This document shows, one piece after another, positions 1 to 6,607 of a stretch of 34,631 nucleotides of DNA. The stretch lies in NCBI GenBank assembly GCA_902763865.1, contig CACWTR010000027.1:1-34631 (forward strand), written 5' to 3'. This DNA is from an uncultured Bacteroidales bacterium. GTDB taxonomy: Bacteria > Bacteroidota > Bacteroidia > Bacteroidales > Bacteroidaceae. Positions within the stretch are counted from its first letter, which is position 1. The number at the start of each line of letters is the position of its first letter. A program made the position numbers and the translations under genes. The notes below the pieces were generated by a model that made no database searches, was not told where the DNA came from, and saw only the letters and a list, made by a program, of their open reading frames with translations.

Positions 1-95
<95 letters not shown>

Positions 96-105
96 TTTAA
101 GAGAG

Positions 106-139
106 AAGCCCTTCGAGAGAAATCTCGGAGGGCTTTTTT
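106..139 (+). terminator. Intrinsic terminator of the rRNA operon
   Basis: The arm AAGCCCTTCGAGA (106-118) pairs with TCTCGGAGGGCTT (123-135) around a GAAA loop and runs into a T tract ending at 139. It lies about ten bases after the 5S rRNA and is the natural end of the rRNA transcript. Confidence 0.88.
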
Positions 140-204
140 GTTTGTGTAGGCACCCAAAGCCCGCAGCCCGCACAGCCCCCAGCCACAGCTCCCCGCCCAC
201 ACAG

Positions 205-240
205 CCCGCAGCCCCCTCCCGGCCTCCCCCGAGGGGGATG
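205..240 (-). repeat. GC-rich dispersed repeat, copy 1 (intergenic)
   Basis: Read on the minus strand, this segment would encode P-S-P-S-G-E-A-G-R-G. Two similar stretches lie inside the mannosidase gene at 17262-17297 (P-S-P-Q-R-E-A-G-G-E) and, more weakly, 17915-17945 (P-S-L-G-G-E-G-S-E). The shared DNA core is a C-run, a G-rich GGGGAGGCCGGG-like block and more G. Here it is intergenic, at the end of a strongly C-rich, G-poor stretch (142-220) in which no gene is recognised. Confidence 0.6.
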
Positions 241-330
241 GGATTAATGGGACCAATAGGACCAATAGGACTAATGGGACATATAGGCCCAATAGGTCTA
301 ATAGGACTGATAGGACCAATGAGGGCAATG
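241..330. repeat. 9-bp minisatellite, ten units
   Basis: Ten consecutive 9-bp units follow the pattern GGACCAATA with substitutions (GGACTAATG, GGACATATA, GGCCCAATA, GGTCTAATA and so on). Because 9 is divisible by 3, the plus strand reads as a collagen-like Gly-Pro-Ile repeat. The open frame around it has no family resemblance outside the repeat and runs through unrelated repeats on both sides, so it is annotated as a repeat and not a gene. Confidence 0.8.
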
Positions 331-349
331 GGTTGTCGTGACGGGTTCG

Positions 350-415
350 TTGCTTCATCGCGATGGAGTGATTGCTTCATCGCGATGAAGCAATTGCTTG
401 TTCACGATGAAGCAA
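350..415 (+). repeat. Triple-palindrome element, copy A
   Basis: Three adjacent 22-bp dyads occupy 350-371, 372-393 and 394-415. The middle one is a perfect palindrome made of half-site TTGCTTCATCG and its complement CGATGAAGCAA. The outer ones are imperfect: unit 1 ends in GGAGTGA, and unit 3 has TTGTTCA in its left half. Related elements lie at 18534-18599 and 26020-26085. The right flank TCAATACGAC is shared with copy B, and ACGACGTGGT is shared with the right side of copy C. The element lies between the 5S terminator and the promoter of the 547 gene. Confidence 0.85.
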
Positions 416-480
416 TCAATACGACGTGGTCTTGCTGCCTCCATTTTATTTGTTATTTGGAATAAATATGGGCTGTTCTG

Positions 481-511
481 TTGTTTTCTTGATTATTATG
501 TTGTATATTTG
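481..511 (+). promoter_or_regulatory. Bacteroidota-type promoter for the acyltransferase fusion gene
   Basis: TATATTTG at 504-511 fits the -7 consensus TAnnTTTG, and TTG at 481-483 lies 20 bp upstream as the -33 element. The start codon at 547 would give a leader of about 30 bases. Confidence 0.65.
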
Positions 512-546
512 CACTTCAATACGGTGAGTTAAGAAAGCAATTACGG

Positions 547-2589
547 ATGTTCTCAAAGTCAAATACTCAGGCGCTGAAGGGCTTTGCTGCTATCGGAATA
601 CTGGTCTTTCATGTTCTGCTGGCCTATAGCATTTCTCCTGTTTTCAATATGTGGGGGGGAGTCTTTGTTGCTTTGTTCTTGGTGCTGAGCGGCTATGGTA
701 TTGAGGAATCATACAGAAGTAAAGGGCTTGACGGCTTCTGGGAAAACCGCTTGAGGAAGGTTGTTCTTCCTACGGCGTTCTTTATCTGTGCCTACAACTT
801 TGTTTTCTCTTTCTTTCCTCTGACGGGAGATGCGTCTTCCGGGATGTCGATGCACAGGTGTCTCGATGAGTTGCTATACGTCAGGCCGACGTTCTGGTTT
901 GTGTTCTTCATCCTGAAGTGTTATGCTGTCTATTGGGTCGGAACGCGTTTTATGAATGAGCGTTTCCGGCTTCTGTTCTTTTTTGTCTGTGCGATTGTCA
1001 ACCTCAATCTGACGGCTCCTTGCGGTCATTTGGAGGCGGAACAGTCTTTCAGCTTCCTTGCCGGTGTGCTCATCTCCAGGAACAAGCAACGTCTGCTTTC
1101 GCTTTCGGACAGGGCTGTGAAGTGGTCAACTTTCGTGCTACTACTTGTGGGAGCGGCTTTGTTGCTGCTGAAGTCCGTCCCGCTGTTGCACTCCTTGAAG
1201 GGAAGCATTGCGTACAATTATTTGCTTTGTCCCTTCCGCCTGTCTGTCGGTCTGGCTTTCATTCCGCTGTTTTCAATGATGCGGGTAGAGGCGAGTTCGC
1301 TGCTGAGAAAGGCGGGGAAGTATAGCCTGGAGATATACATTGCGCACATCCCATTCATCGGATTGATTGCCGGGGTGAGAGGTCTGGTGGTCTTCTTGGC
1401 TTATTCCGCCATTTCCTTTGCCCTTCTTCTGGCTTACAGGAGCTTTGTCGAGAAGAGGGTTGGCATTGCGGAGTCTTTGTATGTCCTTGTCAATGTGCTT
1501 TTTGTAACGAAGTATTCTTCGCGAATATCCGAGTCTGTCGTGTTGTTTGCCTCGCTGTCGGCAGTTGCTATCTATTATGTCGTGATTCGTGTGGTTCTAC
1601 CTTATATATATAGTGAGCTTCGCTTGCCGGAGGCTTCATGGATGCGGAGGTTTGTCTGTAGCCTTTCCGTGTTGGCTTTTGCCGGCATGTTAGTCGCGCA
1701 GTATGCGGTTGACCCATACGAGCTTCAGGTTGACAGGTGGTCGGCTTTGCACTTCCCGATTCAGAATCTCCTGTCAGGCATCTATCCCTATACGGCCTCT
1801 ACACATTTGGGCGGATATGCATCGCCGTTCCCGGTGTGGCAGATACTTCACGTTCCCTTCTATCTCGTGGGTAACGTGGGGCTGTCTTTCTTTGCAGCTA
1901 CGGCGCTCTTCCTGTGGAGTTGCTGGAAGAGGCAAGGGCGGGAGAAGGCTGCCATCGTCTGTGTGCTGCTATGGTCTTCTGTTGCAGTATGGTACGAGGC
2001 GATGGTGAGGAGCGACCTCATCACAAACTTCTTGTTGCTGGCTGCAATTGTCAATGTCGTGTTCTACCGCATGAGCCAGCAATGGGTTGAGCAGCACCGG
2101 TGGGCGATTTCCTGTATTGTCGGTCTGTTGGCCTGCACGAGGGTGATAGTGCTTATACCTGTTGCCATATTGCTGCTGCCGTACTTTATCAGGATGAATT
2201 GGCGCCGTCAGATTGCGACGGCACTTCTGACGGTTGTGGTCTTCGGCCTCACTTTTGTGCCGTTTGCCGTGTGGGACTGGCAGGAGTTCTATTATTTCCG
2301 CCACAATCCCTGGGCCTTGCAGACGAGCCAAGGCAACGTCTCCGACTTCATCCTCTTTGTCCCGCTTACAGTCTTTCTGGCAATGAATTACAGGACAAAC
2401 GCTTTTCGGTACTACCGAAATTCGGCCTTGATGCTCGTGGTTTTCGTGTGCGCTACGTTCTGCCATAATATGTATCTGTACGGGAATTGGGACTTGTTTT
2501 CCCCGACATTCGACATTACCTATTTTTCGACGGCAATCCCGTTTTGTCTGCTTGCCATTGCGGAGAATTATCCAAAGAACAACAAATAG
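547..2589 (+). CDS. Acyltransferase-3 family protein fused to a GT-C-like membrane domain
   Basis: This is a 680-residue polytopic membrane protein in two parts. Residues about 1-320 look like an acyltransferase-3 (OafA/WecH-type) domain: the N-terminal helix reads LKGFAAIGILVFHVLLAY with its conserved His, followed by FLVLSGYGI and a cytoplasmic FWENRLRKVVLP segment, and the half ends near YSLEIYIAHIPF. Members of this family transfer acyl groups to surface sugars. Residues about 360-680 resemble GT-C/DUF2029-type glycosyltransferases: an extracytoplasmic loop with VDPYELQVDRWS, then IYPYTASTHLGGYASPFP and many further helices. I infer a protein that both glycosylates and acylates an exported glycan; substrate and donor are unknown. 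A canonical promoter lies upstream, and the gene is monocistronic because the next gene has its own promoter. Acyltransferase half fairly sure, GT-C half probable. Confidence 0.8.
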   Translation: MFSKSNTQALKGFAAIGILVFHVLLAYSISPVFNMWGGVFVALFLVLSGYGIEESYRSKGLDGFWENRLRKVVLPTAFFICAYNFVFSFFPLTGDASSGMSMHRCLDELLYVRPTFWFVFFILKCYAVYWVGTRFMNERFRLLFFFVCAIVNLNLTAPCGHLEAEQSFSFLAGVLISRNKQRLLSLSDRAVKWSTFVLLLVGAALLLLKSVPLLHSLKGSIAYNYLLCPFRLSVGLAFIPLFSMMRVEASSLLRKAGKYSLEIYIAHIPFIGLIAGVRGLVVFLAYSAISFALLLAYRSFVEKRVGIAESLYVLVNVLFVTKYSSRISESVVLFASLSAVAIYYVVIRVVLPYIYSELRLPEASWMRRFVCSLSVLAFAGMLVAQYAVDPYELQVDRWSALHFPIQNLLSGIYPYTASTHLGGYASPFPVWQILHVPFYLVGNVGLSFFAATALFLWSCWKRQGREKAAIVCVLLWSSVAVWYEAMVRSDLITNFLLLAAIVNVVFYRMSQQWVEQHRWAISCIVGLLACTRVIVLIPVAILLLPYFIRMNWRRQIATALLTVVVFGLTFVPFAVWDWQEFYYFRHNPWALQTSQGNVSDFILFVPLTVFLAMNYRTNAFRYYRNSALMLVVFVCATFCHNMYLYGNWDLFSPTFDITYFSTAIPFCLLAIAENYPKNNK

Positions 2590-2610
2590 ATGCATTAGGG
2601 CAATAAAATG

Positions 2611-2652
2611 TTTGCCTAATTCGTTATATTATCGTACCTTTGTACGATAATA
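2611..2652 (+). promoter_or_regulatory. Consensus promoter with an inverted repeat over the -7 box
   Basis: TTTG at 2611-2614 and TACCTTTG at 2635-2642, separated by 20 bp, match the Bacteroidota -33/-7 consensus exactly. The -7 box lies within a perfect inverted repeat with 11-bp arms (TATTATCGTAC at 2627-2637, GTACGATAATA at 2642-2652) around a 4-bp CTTT spacer. This looks like an operator that a dimeric regulator could occupy in competition with RNA polymerase. No T tract follows, so it is unlikely to be a terminator. Confidence 0.75.
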
Positions 2653-2661
2653 GACTTTTGA

Positions 2662-3525
2662 ATGATAACGGCCTCGATAGTAACATACAATAACAACCTC
2701 CTGGACTTGGAGGGAATCCTTCGCAGCCTGCTCATCTCGCCTGTTCAGGTTCTCTGGATTATAGACCATAGCGACGAGTTCACGCGCTTGGAGGGAGAGT
2801 TGCAGGAGTATAAGCGGAAGGATGATGTCTATCTGCAGCACGAGGGAAGGGGTTTCCGGCTGGAATACATCAAGCAAACGAACAAAGGCTATGGCGGAGG
2901 CCATAACGTGGCACTTCGCAAGGCGATAGAGATAGGAAGCCAGTATCACCTTGTGGTCAATCCGGATGTGTGGTTCGGTGCAGAGGTTATCCCGGCCCTG
3001 TGGCGACTGATGGAGGAAGATGAAAGCATCGCCCAGGTCATGCCCAAGGTCCTCTTCCTGAACGGCTCCGTCCAGCACCTGGCTAAGCTGCTGCCTACAC
3101 CTTTGGACTTGTTCAACCGCTTCTTTATGCCGGCGAAACTGATATCCAAAAGGAACGACAAGTTCGAGCTGAAGCATTCCGGCTACGACAAGGTGATGAA
3201 CGTGCCCTTCCTGTCCGGATGTTTCATGTTCTTCCGGATGAGCGCCTTGCAGAGCGAGGGACTCTTCGACGAGCGCTTCTTCATGTATATGGAGGACGTA
3301 GATATGACGCGCCGCCTGCATGTGAAGTACAAGACGCTGTTCTACCCGTCGGTGAGCATCTACCACCGGTTCAGCCGCCTGTCCTACCATAAGTGGCACC
3401 TGTCGTTTGTCCACATGATAAGCGTGATAAAATACTTCAACAAGTGGGGCTGGATATACGACGGCGCACGGAGGCGCTTCAACAAAACGCTATTGAAGGA
3501 ACTGAAAACGAATTGTGAGGAATGA
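2662..3525 (+). CDS. Family 2 glycosyltransferase (rhamnosyltransferase-like)
   Basis: This 287-residue protein is a cytoplasmic GT-A glycosyltransferase of family GT2, which moves a sugar from a nucleotide donor to a growing surface glycan. It begins directly with the first strand (ITASIVTYNN). GYGGGHNVAL near residues 74-83 and VVNPDVWF near 97-104 (a DxD-like region) match the WbbL/rhamnosyltransferase branch. LSGCFMFFRMSAL and FDERFFMYMEDVDMTRRL near 187-218 hold the acceptor-side ED motif. The C-terminal region is basic and probably associates with the membrane. It starts about ten bases after a promoter-overlapping inverted repeat, and its stop overlaps the next start by ATGA, so it is translationally coupled to the Wzi-type gene. 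The sugar transferred cannot be told from sequence. Confidence 0.88.
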   Translation: MITASIVTYNNNLLDLEGILRSLLISPVQVLWIIDHSDEFTRLEGELQEYKRKDDVYLQHEGRGFRLEYIKQTNKGYGGGHNVALRKAIEIGSQYHLVVNPDVWFGAEVIPALWRLMEEDESIAQVMPKVLFLNGSVQHLAKLLPTPLDLFNRFFMPAKLISKRNDKFELKHSGYDKVMNVPFLSGCFMFFRMSALQSEGLFDERFFMYMEDVDMTRRLHVKYKTLFYPSVSIYHRFSRLSYHKWHLSFVHMISVIKYFNKWGWIYDGARRRFNKTLLKELKTNCEE

Positions 3526-5033
3526 AAACAAGATACGCTATAATCGTCGTCACCTGCCTGCTGCTTGTGCCGATGACCCTCGTGTCTCAGTCTGAACGGC
3601 TGGGTGAGGATATACAGTACGGTTTCAGCCTGCGCGGGACAAGTGGCGGCGGAGACAATGCGCCCTTCTGGTTCACCAGCAACCGCTACGGCCTGGGACC
3701 CGTCGGGAACCATACGGTCCTGGCCCGCGCCTATATCAAACGCGACGCGGATACCGACTCCCTGATGAACTGGCGCGTCGGTTACGGTGTAGATTTGGCT
3801 GCAGGCTACGGCAATCAGAGCGAGTTCTGCATCCAACAGGCCTACTTCGACGTACAGTGGAGAATGCTGCGCCTCTCCATCGGCCAGAAGCAAAGAGCGT
3901 CTGAGCTGAAGAATGAGGAACTTTCCACGGGAGGCATGACGCTTGGCATGAACGCCAGGCCCGTGCCTCAGGTCAGGTTGGAGATGCCCGACTTTTGGGC
4001 CATCCCCGGGACGAAGGGCTGGTTCTCCTTCAAGGCTCATCTGGCATACGGCCTCTATACCGACAACAGATGGCAGAGGAACTGGAATGCAGGCACTACG
4101 AATCTTTATACCCAGAACAGCTGGTTCCATTCCAAGGCATTGCTCATGAGGATTGGCAACCAGAAGAAATTCCCCCTGACGCTGAAGTTCGGACTTGAGA
4201 TGGCCTGCCAGTTCGGAGGCAAGGGCTATAACGAATTGGGCTACACAGGAGAGCGGCTTGAGCAGGCTGTCAGCCTGGGCAGCAATCCCTTCAAGGCATT
4301 CTTCCCCAGTGGCAGCGACGTGAACGACGATGCCTTCTCCAATGCCACCGGCAACCACCTCGGCTCATGGCACATCCGCCTGGACTGGACAGCCAAGAGC
4401 TGGAGCATCGGTGCCTACATGGAACACTTCTTCGAGGACCACAGTCAGCTGGGCTTCCAATACGGTCTCTGGAAGGACATGCTCTTAGGCGTGGAAGTCA
4501 ACTTCCCGAAGAACCGCTACGTGAGCACCCTTGTCTATGAACACAACGGCACGATGAACCAGAGCGGACCCATCTATCATGATGCCACGCCGGAGAATCC
4601 TCAGCAGATAAGTGCCAACGATGCCTACTACAACAACCATGTTTATGGCTCGTGGCAGCACGGGGGCTTCGTCATGGGCAATCCTCTTATCCCGTCGCCG
4701 ATGTACAATAGCTACAGGGGAATGGAAGGGAGCCTGCACTGCTTCTTCAGCCGTATCAACGCCCATCATGTGGCATTGAAGGGCAATCCGACTCCCCGGC
4801 TTTCATGGAGAGCGATGTACACCTACGAGAAGAACCTGGGAGCCTACGACCGCCCCGTAAAGGACCCGCTGGAAGGCCACTTCCTGCTCCTCGAGGCAAC
4901 CTACAGGTGCAAGAAGCTGAGGGGACTCAGCTATTCCTTGGCCTACGGACATAACCACGGGAACCTCCTCGGCCCGGCCAATGCCGCGATGCTGACCGTG
5001 GCGTGGGACGGCTGGATATTCAAAACCTTTTAA
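3522..5033 (+). CDS. wzi: Capsule assembly Wzi-family outer-membrane protein
   Basis: This 503-residue exported protein has an N-terminal signal peptide (about residues 1-22, ending VSQS). The mature start resembles Bacteroidota Wzi-type proteins: GFSLRGTSGGGDNAPFW around 35-50 and then NRYGLGP. The rest alternates polar and aromatic residues as in a large beta barrel and ends in a C-terminal phenylalanine, the usual outer-membrane barrel signature. In enteric bacteria Wzi is a lectin-like barrel that anchors capsule to the cell surface. Here the role is inferred from resemblance and from its place between a GT2 enzyme and a WecA-type transferase. It overlaps the upstream gene by 4 bp (ATGA). 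Family assignment is good; the polysaccharide it binds is unknown. Confidence 0.82.
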   Translation: MKTRYAIIVVTCLLLVPMTLVSQSERLGEDIQYGFSLRGTSGGGDNAPFWFTSNRYGLGPVGNHTVLARAYIKRDADTDSLMNWRVGYGVDLAAGYGNQSEFCIQQAYFDVQWRMLRLSIGQKQRASELKNEELSTGGMTLGMNARPVPQVRLEMPDFWAIPGTKGWFSFKAHLAYGLYTDNRWQRNWNAGTTNLYTQNSWFHSKALLMRIGNQKKFPLTLKFGLEMACQFGGKGYNELGYTGERLEQAVSLGSNPFKAFFPSGSDVNDDAFSNATGNHLGSWHIRLDWTAKSWSIGAYMEHFFEDHSQLGFQYGLWKDMLLGVEVNFPKNRYVSTLVYEHNGTMNQSGPIYHDATPENPQQISANDAYYNNHVYGSWQHGGFVMGNPLIPSPMYNSYRGMEGSLHCFFSRINAHHVALKGNPTPRLSWRAMYTYEKNLGAYDRPVKDPLEGHFLLLEATYRCKKLRGLSYSLAYGHNHGNLLGPANAAMLTVAWDGWIFKTF

Positions 5034-5058
5034 CACCTCTGGACAAAACTGACACGAC

Positions 5059-5499
5059 ATGAAAAGGATTATATACATACTGCTCATATCACTGATGACG
5101 ATGCTCGTCCCGACGAGTTGCAACAAGAGAGACATCAATGGCGACCTGGACGGGATGTGGCAGCTGACGGAGTGGAGGGACAAGGACAACAACGTCAAGG
5201 CAACGAAGGACGACATGATATTCTACAGCTTCCAGCTGAAGATGGCGAAGTTCCTCAAGCAGGCAGAAAGCGAGAACTTCTCTATGATGAATTCCATGCT
5301 TGAGTTCACTTCGGGGCAGATACGCATCTACGAGCCTGCCGTCTATGGCGGCGAAGGGCACGATGACATGAAGCAGATGTCCGAGCTTGCTGTCTTCGGA
5401 GTTCCCGAAGACGGTATCTTTCATGTCCAGCTGCTGACGGGCAGCGACATGCAGCTAAGGACGAACAGCCAGGACGTGCTCACCTTCAGGAAGTATTAA
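5059..5499 (+). CDS. Small lipocalin-like lipoprotein
   Basis: This 146-residue protein begins with a lipoprotein signal: hydrophobic residues about 5-18 followed by VPTSC, so Cys21 would be lipidated. The mature region opens with NGDLDGMWQLTEW, the strand-turn pattern of small lipocalin-like Bacteroidota lipoproteins, and ends LRTNSQDVLTFRKY as a closing beta strand. No enzyme motif is visible. It lies 25 bp after the Wzi-type gene and 21 bp before the WecA-type gene on the same strand, so it is probably co-transcribed with them. A role in binding or export of the polysaccharide is a guess from position only. It could equally be a generic periplasmic or outer-membrane lipoprotein. Confidence 0.75.
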   Translation: MKRIIYILLISLMTMLVPTSCNKRDINGDLDGMWQLTEWRDKDNNVKATKDDMIFYSFQLKMAKFLKQAESENFSMMNSMLEFTSGQIRIYEPAVYGGEGHDDMKQMSELAVFGVPEDGIFHVQLLTGSDMQLRTNSQDVLTFRKY

Positions 5500-5520
5500 C
5501 AGCAGCAAATCGACATATTT

Positions 5521-6600
5521 ATGAATAGCATCTTCTATGCCTTTGCTGCATCGTACCTCTCGGCTGCGCTGGTGACGCTTGTCGGCCTGCCTCTCATCAT
5601 CAAGGCTTGCCGTTACTTTGACTATTTTGACATGCCCAACGAGCGCAAGGTGCACCGCAAGCCTGTTCCCCGCCTGGGCGGGCTGATATTCATGCCAGCT
5701 GCTGTCGTGGGCCTGGCCGTTGCCTCTTGGGTCAGCAAGATGATGGGAACGGGAGAGTTCGTGTTTGGCGTGTCAACGGTGGCAATGACCGTAGGCGGTC
5801 TGATTATCTATCTGATAGGCGTCTTCGATGACCGTTACGGCATGAAGGCTTCCCATAAGTTCGTCATTCAGACCATTGCGGCCTTAATCCTGCCCTTGTG
5901 CAACCTGGTCATTACCGACTTGAACGGCATCTTCGGCCTCCATCAGATTCCTTTTGCCGTCGGTTATGTGTTGACGGTCATTGCTATCCTTACCATCGTG
6001 AATGCCATCAACCTGATAGACGGCATCGATGGCCTGTCGTCGGGACTCTGCATCCTGATTCTGCTGGCCTACGCCGTGTTGCTGAGGGGCAATCCAGCCA
6101 TTGCTTCTCTCGACCTGGCGATTGTCGGCTCGCTGGTCGTCTTCTGGTGCTTCAATGTGTTTGGTAAAATCGGTGGACTGAAGATCTTCATGGGCGATGC
6201 CGGCAGCCTCTTCCTGGGATATGTCTGTGCCTATATGAGCATCAAGAGCCTGATGCGCCCCATCGCTCCTGTTGACTGCGGCGAGGAGCAGATGCTGATA
6301 TCCATTACGCTGCTGCTGATTCCTGTGCTCGACGTTATTCGTGTGGCTGTGCAGCGTCGGCTGACGGGCCACGGCATCTTCGAGCCGGACAAGACGCACA
6401 TTCACCACATACTGATGAATGCGGGCCTTTCGATGCATGGTGCCTTAGCTTGCATCCTGACTTTGTTCCTGCTGATTTGCGGTATTAACTATGCGCTGTG
6501 GCAATGTCACTTCCCCATGCCGCTCATCGTCCTGACGGACACGGCAATCTATGCACTCATCTGCGGAGTGCTGCTGCTGATGGGCAAGTCTGACAATTAG
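5521..6600 (+). CDS. wecA: Undecaprenyl-phosphate N-acetylhexosamine-1-phosphate transferase (WecA/MraY family)
   Basis: This 359-residue integral membrane enzyme of the MraY/WecA family transfers a sugar-1-phosphate from a UDP-sugar to undecaprenyl phosphate, the first committed step of many surface glycans. Visible motifs in order are PNERKVHRKPVPRLGG (39-54), the FDDRYG metal-binding pair (102-107), NAINLIDGIDGL (161-172), FMGDAGSLFLGY (223-234) and KTHIHHIL (291-298), the last being the HIHH signature that separates WecA-like enzymes from MraY. About ten hydrophobic segments surround these loops. The usual substrate of this branch is UDP-GlcNAc, but the specificity here is an inference. 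It is the last gene of the plus-strand group and ends 7 bp from the convergent dehydratase gene. Confidence 0.9.
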   Translation: MNSIFYAFAASYLSAALVTLVGLPLIIKACRYFDYFDMPNERKVHRKPVPRLGGLIFMPAAVVGLAVASWVSKMMGTGEFVFGVSTVAMTVGGLIIYLIGVFDDRYGMKASHKFVIQTIAALILPLCNLVITDLNGIFGLHQIPFAVGYVLTVIAILTIVNAINLIDGIDGLSSGLCILILLAYAVLLRGNPAIASLDLAIVGSLVVFWCFNVFGKIGGLKIFMGDAGSLFLGYVCAYMSIKSLMRPIAPVDCGEEQMLISITLLLIPVLDVIRVAVQRRLTGHGIFEPDKTHIHHILMNAGLSMHGALACILTLFLLICGINYALWQCHFPMPLIVLTDTAIYALICGVLLLMGKSDN

Positions 6601-6607
6601 GGGAGAA

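Noticed and set aside
142-465. 107-residue open frame with Gly-Pro-Ile repeats as a collagen-like gene
   Set aside because: The frame is a by-product of the 9-bp minisatellite and runs through a C-rich stretch and the palindrome element; there is no promoter, no signal sequence and no family resemblance outside the repeat.
96-546. tRNA genes after the rRNA operon
   Set aside because: No cloverleaf, T-loop GTTCGAATC-like block or CCA end was seen in this interval; the GGTTCG at 344-349 belongs to the flank of the palindrome element.
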